Assembly (NCBI GenBank): GCA_947168315.1
Contig: CAMVLL010000001.1
Coordinates: forward strand, 1 to 64,000
DNA length: 64,000 bases
Source: an uncultured Bacteroidota bacterium
Lineage (GTDB): Bacteria; Bacteroidota; Bacteroidia; Bacteroidales; Bacteroidaceae
Reading direction: 5' to 3'
Of the stretch, positions 60,881 through 64,000 are shown piece by piece. Within the stretch, counting starts at the first letter, position 1. Each line of letters opens with the position of its first letter. The notes below the pieces were generated by a model, which was given only the letters and a program-made list of their open reading frames with translations, had not been told where the DNA came from and ran no database searches. A program made the translations under genes and the position numbers.

Positions 60881-61718
60881 CTTTATACTTCGTACACTCA
60901 CAGGGATTCTCTTCGTCTTAATCTTAGTCGGAGGAATCATAGGAGGATCTGTTCCTTTTGGAATATTGTTCCTTATTATCACCCTTCTGAGTGTTAGAGA
61001 GTTTTGTACCCTTGTGAATCAATACGAGCAAGGCATCCACCTTAACACGTACCTATGTACAATAGCTGGAGGCTTATTATTCCTGACTTTTTATCATTAT
61101 CAGCATATCTCTTCATGGGTAATCCTACCGCTTTACCTTTGTTTCTTGATTGCGATATTAGTTGTTCAGCTTTATGCTAAAAAGTCCAATCCGGCTGGGA
61201 ACTGGGCGTTCAGTTTCATGAGTCAGGTGTATGTGGCCTTGCCTTTTGCCCTACTAAACGTCATTGCTTGTATCATTCCCAACGCAGGTAGCAATTCCAC
61301 ATACAGCTATATCCTTCCCCTTTCTTTGTTTATTTTCACATGGATCAACGATACCGGAGCATACTGTGTAGGAGTGACACTTGGGAAGCATCGTCTGTTC
61401 GAGCGTATTTCTCCGAAGAAATCATGGGAAGGATCGATTGGAGGAGCCATTTTCTGCATTATTGCAGCCGTTATCCTCGCACATTTCTTCCCTATCCTAA
61501 ACAGTTGGGAATGGACAGGCTTTGCTCTTGTCGTCGTTGTCTTCGGCACATGGGGTGATCTCTGTGAATCCTTGATAAAACGACATTGGGGTATAAAAGA
61601 TTCTGGCAAGATTCTTCCAGGACATGGAGGAATGCTCGACCGTTTCGACAGTACATTATTGGCTGTTCCTGCTGTTTTGGTTTACCTTTTATTGGTTTTG
61701 ATGGTACGTAGTCTTTAA
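60870..61718 (+). CDS. cdsA: Phosphatidate cytidylyltransferase
   Basis: The 282-residue membrane protein has about eight helices and the complete CdsA signature SLIKRHWGIKDSGKILPGHG followed by GMLDRFDS near the C-terminus. It makes CDP-diacylglycerol for phospholipid synthesis. Its start overlaps ftsH by 11 bp. Its last 30 bp overlap the end of the convergent lpxB gene. Confidence 0.96.
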   Translation: MKNNFILRTLTGILFVLILVGGIIGGSVPFGILFLIITLLSVREFCTLVNQYEQGIHLNTYLCTIAGGLLFLTFYHYQHISSWVILPLYLCFLIAILVVQLYAKKSNPAGNWAFSFMSQVYVALPFALLNVIACIIPNAGSNSTYSYILPLSLFIFTWINDTGAYCVGVTLGKHRLFERISPKKSWEGSIGGAIFCIIAAVILAHFFPILNSWEWTGFALVVVVFGTWGDLCESLIKRHWGIKDSGKILPGHGGMLDRFDSTLLAVPAVLVYLLLVLMVRSL

Positions 61719-62849
61719 CAAGTCCACCATCTTTTGAGCAGCGTGCTGAGAAGCTCCCGGTTCACCAAGTAAATTGATAATCTCATCATAATCCGCCAGC
61801 ATTCGTTGGCGGTTTTTTGTGTCATAAAGGATGGCATTCAGTTCAGAACGGATAATACTCTCCTTCATCTGATCAGCTACCAGTTCCTTAACGACTTCAC
61901 GATCGGCAATCAGATTGACTAACGAGATGAAACGGACTGATAGTATTCTCTTTTTTAAGAAGGAAATAATCTTCCCTATAGGAGTATAATAACAAACCAC
62001 CTGAGGAACTCTGAACAAGCACGTTTCTAAAGTCGATGTACCGGAAACAACCAAAGCCCCCTCTGCATGGTTCAACAAGCGATATGTCTGCTGATGAACG
62101 ATATGTACCCACGGATGACGTTCTTTATACTGTTGATAAATGGACGGTTCGATGCCCGGAGCTGCGCCAAGCACTATTTGATAGTCATCTTTGCATGAGG
62201 AAGAAGCCTCAAGCATCAGCTCCAAATTATCTTTAATCTCCTGTTTCCTACTACCAGGCAATAAAGCCAACACCGGCTTCGATTCTTCCAAACCGTTATC
62301 CTGTGCAAAAGCCTTGAATGAATCTTTCCGACCATCCCGATAAGAGGCTACAGCATCGACACACGGGTTTCCGATATAATGAATTTGATAATGATGCTTT
62401 TGATAGAAAGGTACCTCAAACGGAAGAATCGAGAACAGTTCATCGACATCTCGTTTGATGTTTTTAATACGGTATTCTTTCCATGCCCATATCTTAGGTG
62501 AGATATAATAGAATACAGGAATATGAGTATGTTTTTTCAGGTATTTCGCCACTTTCAGATTGAAGCCCGGATAGTCAACCAAGATAACCACATCAGGTTT
62601 CCAAGCCACGATATCCTCTTCGCAGATCTCCATATTCCGAAAGATAGTCCGGAGATGCATCAAAACAGGGATAAAACCCATATATGCCAGTTCCTTATAA
62701 TGTTTGACACATGTGCCGCCAACAGCTTTCATCAAGTCTCCACCCAAGAAACGAAATGATGCGTTGTGATCTTCTTCAAGAATTGCTTTCATCAAGTTGG
62801 ATGCATGCAAATCTCCTGAGGCTTCTCCCACTATCAAGTAATATTTCAT
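61689..62849 (-). CDS. lpxB: Lipid-A-disaccharide synthase
   Basis: The 386-residue GT19 enzyme has YYLIVGEASGDLHASNLMKAI, FRFLGGDLMKAVGG, DVVILVDYPGFNLKVAKYLK, FYYISPKIWAWKEYRIKNIK, LALLPGSRKQEIKDNL and VSGTSTLETCLFRVPQVVCY. It joins lipid X with UDP-diacylglucosamine to form the lipid A disaccharide. It is downstream of surE by 1 bp. The C-terminal codons overlap cdsA on the other strand. Confidence 0.96.
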   Translation of the reverse strand: MKYYLIVGEASGDLHASNLMKAILEEDHNASFRFLGGDLMKAVGGTCVKHYKELAYMGFIPVLMHLRTIFRNMEICEEDIVAWKPDVVILVDYPGFNLKVAKYLKKHTHIPVFYYISPKIWAWKEYRIKNIKRDVDELFSILPFEVPFYQKHHYQIHYIGNPCVDAVASYRDGRKDSFKAFAQDNGLEESKPVLALLPGSRKQEIKDNLELMLEASSSCKDDYQIVLGAAPGIEPSIYQQYKERHPWVHIVHQQTYRLLNHAEGALVVSGTSTLETCLFRVPQVVCYYTPIGKIISFLKKRILSVRFISLVNLIADREVVKELVADQMKESIIRSELNAILYDTKNRQRMLADYDEIINLLGEPGASQHAAQKMVDLLKTTYHQNQ

Positions 62850-62850
62850 C

Positions 62851-63618
62851 CTACAAATTCCAAGAATTTAACTCATCCATAAACTCATAAGCCGTCACAT
62901 CAATCTTAGTTGGTGTGATAGCCACATATCCATGATCCAAAGCCCAATGATCGGTATCAGGAGATTCCGGCTCAAAGTTCTTATATTCTCCGGTTACCCA
63001 AAAATAATTATCACGATACGGGTGTGGACAAGGCTTGAATTCCCTTATCCAATCTCCATCTGTCTGACGGCAAATCTTCACACCTTTGAAACTTGGTACA
63101 ACCGGGAAGTTTACGTTCAAGCAAATACCTTTCGGAAGCCCTTTTTCTAATACTTTTTCCGTGATTTTCCGAACATAAGGCAACATCGGTCCGAAGTCCG
63201 CGTTCAAATCATGGTCACACAACGAGAAAGCGACAGAAGGAATTCCTTTCATACAACCTTCCTTTACGACCCCCATCGTACCAGAGTAATGCACATTGAT
63301 GGCGGAATTATCTCCATGATTAATACCGCCAATTACAATATCCGGTCTTCGAGGTGCAAGTTGATGTAAAGCCAATTTCACACAGTCGGTCGGTGTACCA
63401 CTACATCTGAAAACTTTCACGTCGGGCTCTTGACGAACCAGACTATAATATACAGGAACCTGGGTGGTAAAACAGTTCGAGAAGCCAGAACGAGGACCAT
63501 CTGGGGCCATTACAATAATCTCGCCCAATCCACTCAAAGCACCTATTAGCTCATTCAATCCTTTTGCATTGAAGCCATCGTCATTCGACAATAACAGCAA
63601 TGGTTTTTGTTTCTCCAT
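62851..63618 (-). CDS. surE: 5'/3'-nucleotidase SurE
   Basis: The 255-residue protein has the SurE metal motif LLLSNDDGFNAKGLNEL, MAPDGPRSGFSNCFT, FRCSGTPTDCVKLAL and VIGGINHGDNSAINVHYSGTMG. It dephosphorylates nucleoside 5'- and 3'-monophosphates and related compounds. It is first of a two-gene unit with lpxB, an arrangement seen in Bacteroidetes. Confidence 0.95.
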   Translation of the reverse strand: MEKQKPLLLLSNDDGFNAKGLNELIGALSGLGEIIVMAPDGPRSGFSNCFTTQVPVYYSLVRQEPDVKVFRCSGTPTDCVKLALHQLAPRRPDIVIGGINHGDNSAINVHYSGTMGVVKEGCMKGIPSVAFSLCDHDLNADFGPMLPYVRKITEKVLEKGLPKGICLNVNFPVVPSFKGVKICRQTDGDWIREFKPCPHPYRDNYFWVTGEYKNFEPESPDTDHWALDHGYVAITPTKIDVTAYEFMDELNSWNL

Positions 63619-63636
63619 AATTCTACTTTTTCACTA

Positions 63637-63644
63637 CAAAGATA
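63637..63644 (-). promoter_or_regulatory. -7 element of surE-lpxB
   Basis: Minus strand TATCTTTG, 18 bp before the surE ATG. Confidence 0.55.
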
Positions 63645-63739
63645 CGACACTTTCCGTACAAACTGTTTGAATAAAAGAAAATTAACTTAATGAAAGCCAA
63701 CAACAACACAAAAAGGCCTGTCAATTAAACGGTTTTTGT

Positions 63740-63747
63740 TATCTTTG
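63740..63747 (+). promoter_or_regulatory. -7 element of the parA operon
   Basis: TATCTTTG fits TAnnTTTG, about 118 bp before the parA ATG. Confidence 0.5.
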
Positions 63748-63756
63748 CACCTACGG

Positions 63757-63785
63757 TTATTAACAAAACCCTGAAGTTATCAACA
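63757..63785 (+). other. Two DnaA-box-like 9-mers upstream of parA
   Basis: TTATTAACA (63757-63765) and TTATCAACA (63777-63785) are in direct orientation, 20 bp apart. They differ from the DnaA box TTATNCACA in the sixth base. They may be coincidental in AT-rich sequence. Confidence 0.3.
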
Positions 63786-63859
63786 GTTTCAGCGAATGGC
63801 AAGTTGTTTTGGTAGGTTACTTCTACAATTCTTTGTTATTTTGCAGAAAGATAAAATGA

Positions 63860-64000
<141 letters not shown>

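Overview
The window is a chromosomal segment from a Bacteroidales bacterium, most likely a Parabacteroides-like gut anaerobe. Evidence: a SusC/SusD pair, ExbB/ExbD/TonB in the Bacteroidetes arrangement, several secreted carbohydrate-active enzymes (GH106, GH32, GH105), lpxH/lpxB lipid A genes, DUF349 and DUF1573 proteins, almost no purine-rich Shine-Dalgarno signals, and many -7 elements of the Bacteroidetes form TAnnTTTG, often with a TTTG or TTGG about 19-20 bp upstream. The genus is an inference.

Layout. 1-3.9 kb: the start of a GH106 rhamnosidase-like gene (runs off the left edge), an exbB / small membrane protein / exbD / exbD operon and tRNA-Ser(GGA). 4.1-8.3 kb: tatD with a polyprenyl synthase gene, tonB, and cmk-ispH. 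8.3-8.8 kb: a cluster of dispersed intergenic repeats. 8.8-11.7 kb: meaB, a frameshifted DUF1573 gene upstream of it, and a lipoprotein gene. 11.8-13.1 kb: a long AT-rich non-coding region with three kinds of repeat and the susC promoter. 13.1-18.1 kb: susC-susD. 18.5-25.7 kb: a cytoplasmic Gfo/Idh/MocA oxidoreductase, then a five-gene operon: tetraheme NrfH/NapC-type cytochrome fused to a SUMF1 domain, Tat-exported Gfo/Idh/MocA lipoprotein, exported TIM-barrel isomerase-like lipoprotein, ResB, CcsA. 25.7-31.5 kb: a giant alpha-2-macroglobulin-like protein. 31.6-41.9 kb: housekeeping genes (SDR, murF, folP-cdaA, pta-ackA, lpxH and neighbours, radC, a glycosyltransferase, efp, rpmH). 42-45.9 kb: a compact fructan operon (GH32, MFS transporter, fructokinase). 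46-51.3 kb: a large secreted protein of uncertain function divergent from a phosphodiesterase-like lipoprotein, and GH105. 51.4-64 kb: pepD, a flippase-like protein, rsmA, mgtE, a DUF349 protein, tRNA-Gln(CTG), rsfS-ftsH-cdsA, surE-lpxB, and the first 45 codons of parA.

The most unusual part is the 19.7-25.7 kb operon. It resembles a cytochrome c nitrite reductase locus (NrfH quinol dehydrogenase, NrfA, then System II maturation proteins ResB and CcsA), but the NrfA position is occupied by a Tat-exported sugar-oxidoreductase-like lipoprotein and an exported isomerase-like lipoprotein, and the NrfH-like cytochrome carries a C-terminal SUMF1 domain. This suggests an envelope redox pathway that links the menaquinone pool to sugar or sugar-derivative chemistry. 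The adjacent SusCD pair may supply its substrate. The gene content is visible in the sequence; the function is inference.

Positions of promoters, terminators and repeats were counted by hand and may be off by a base.
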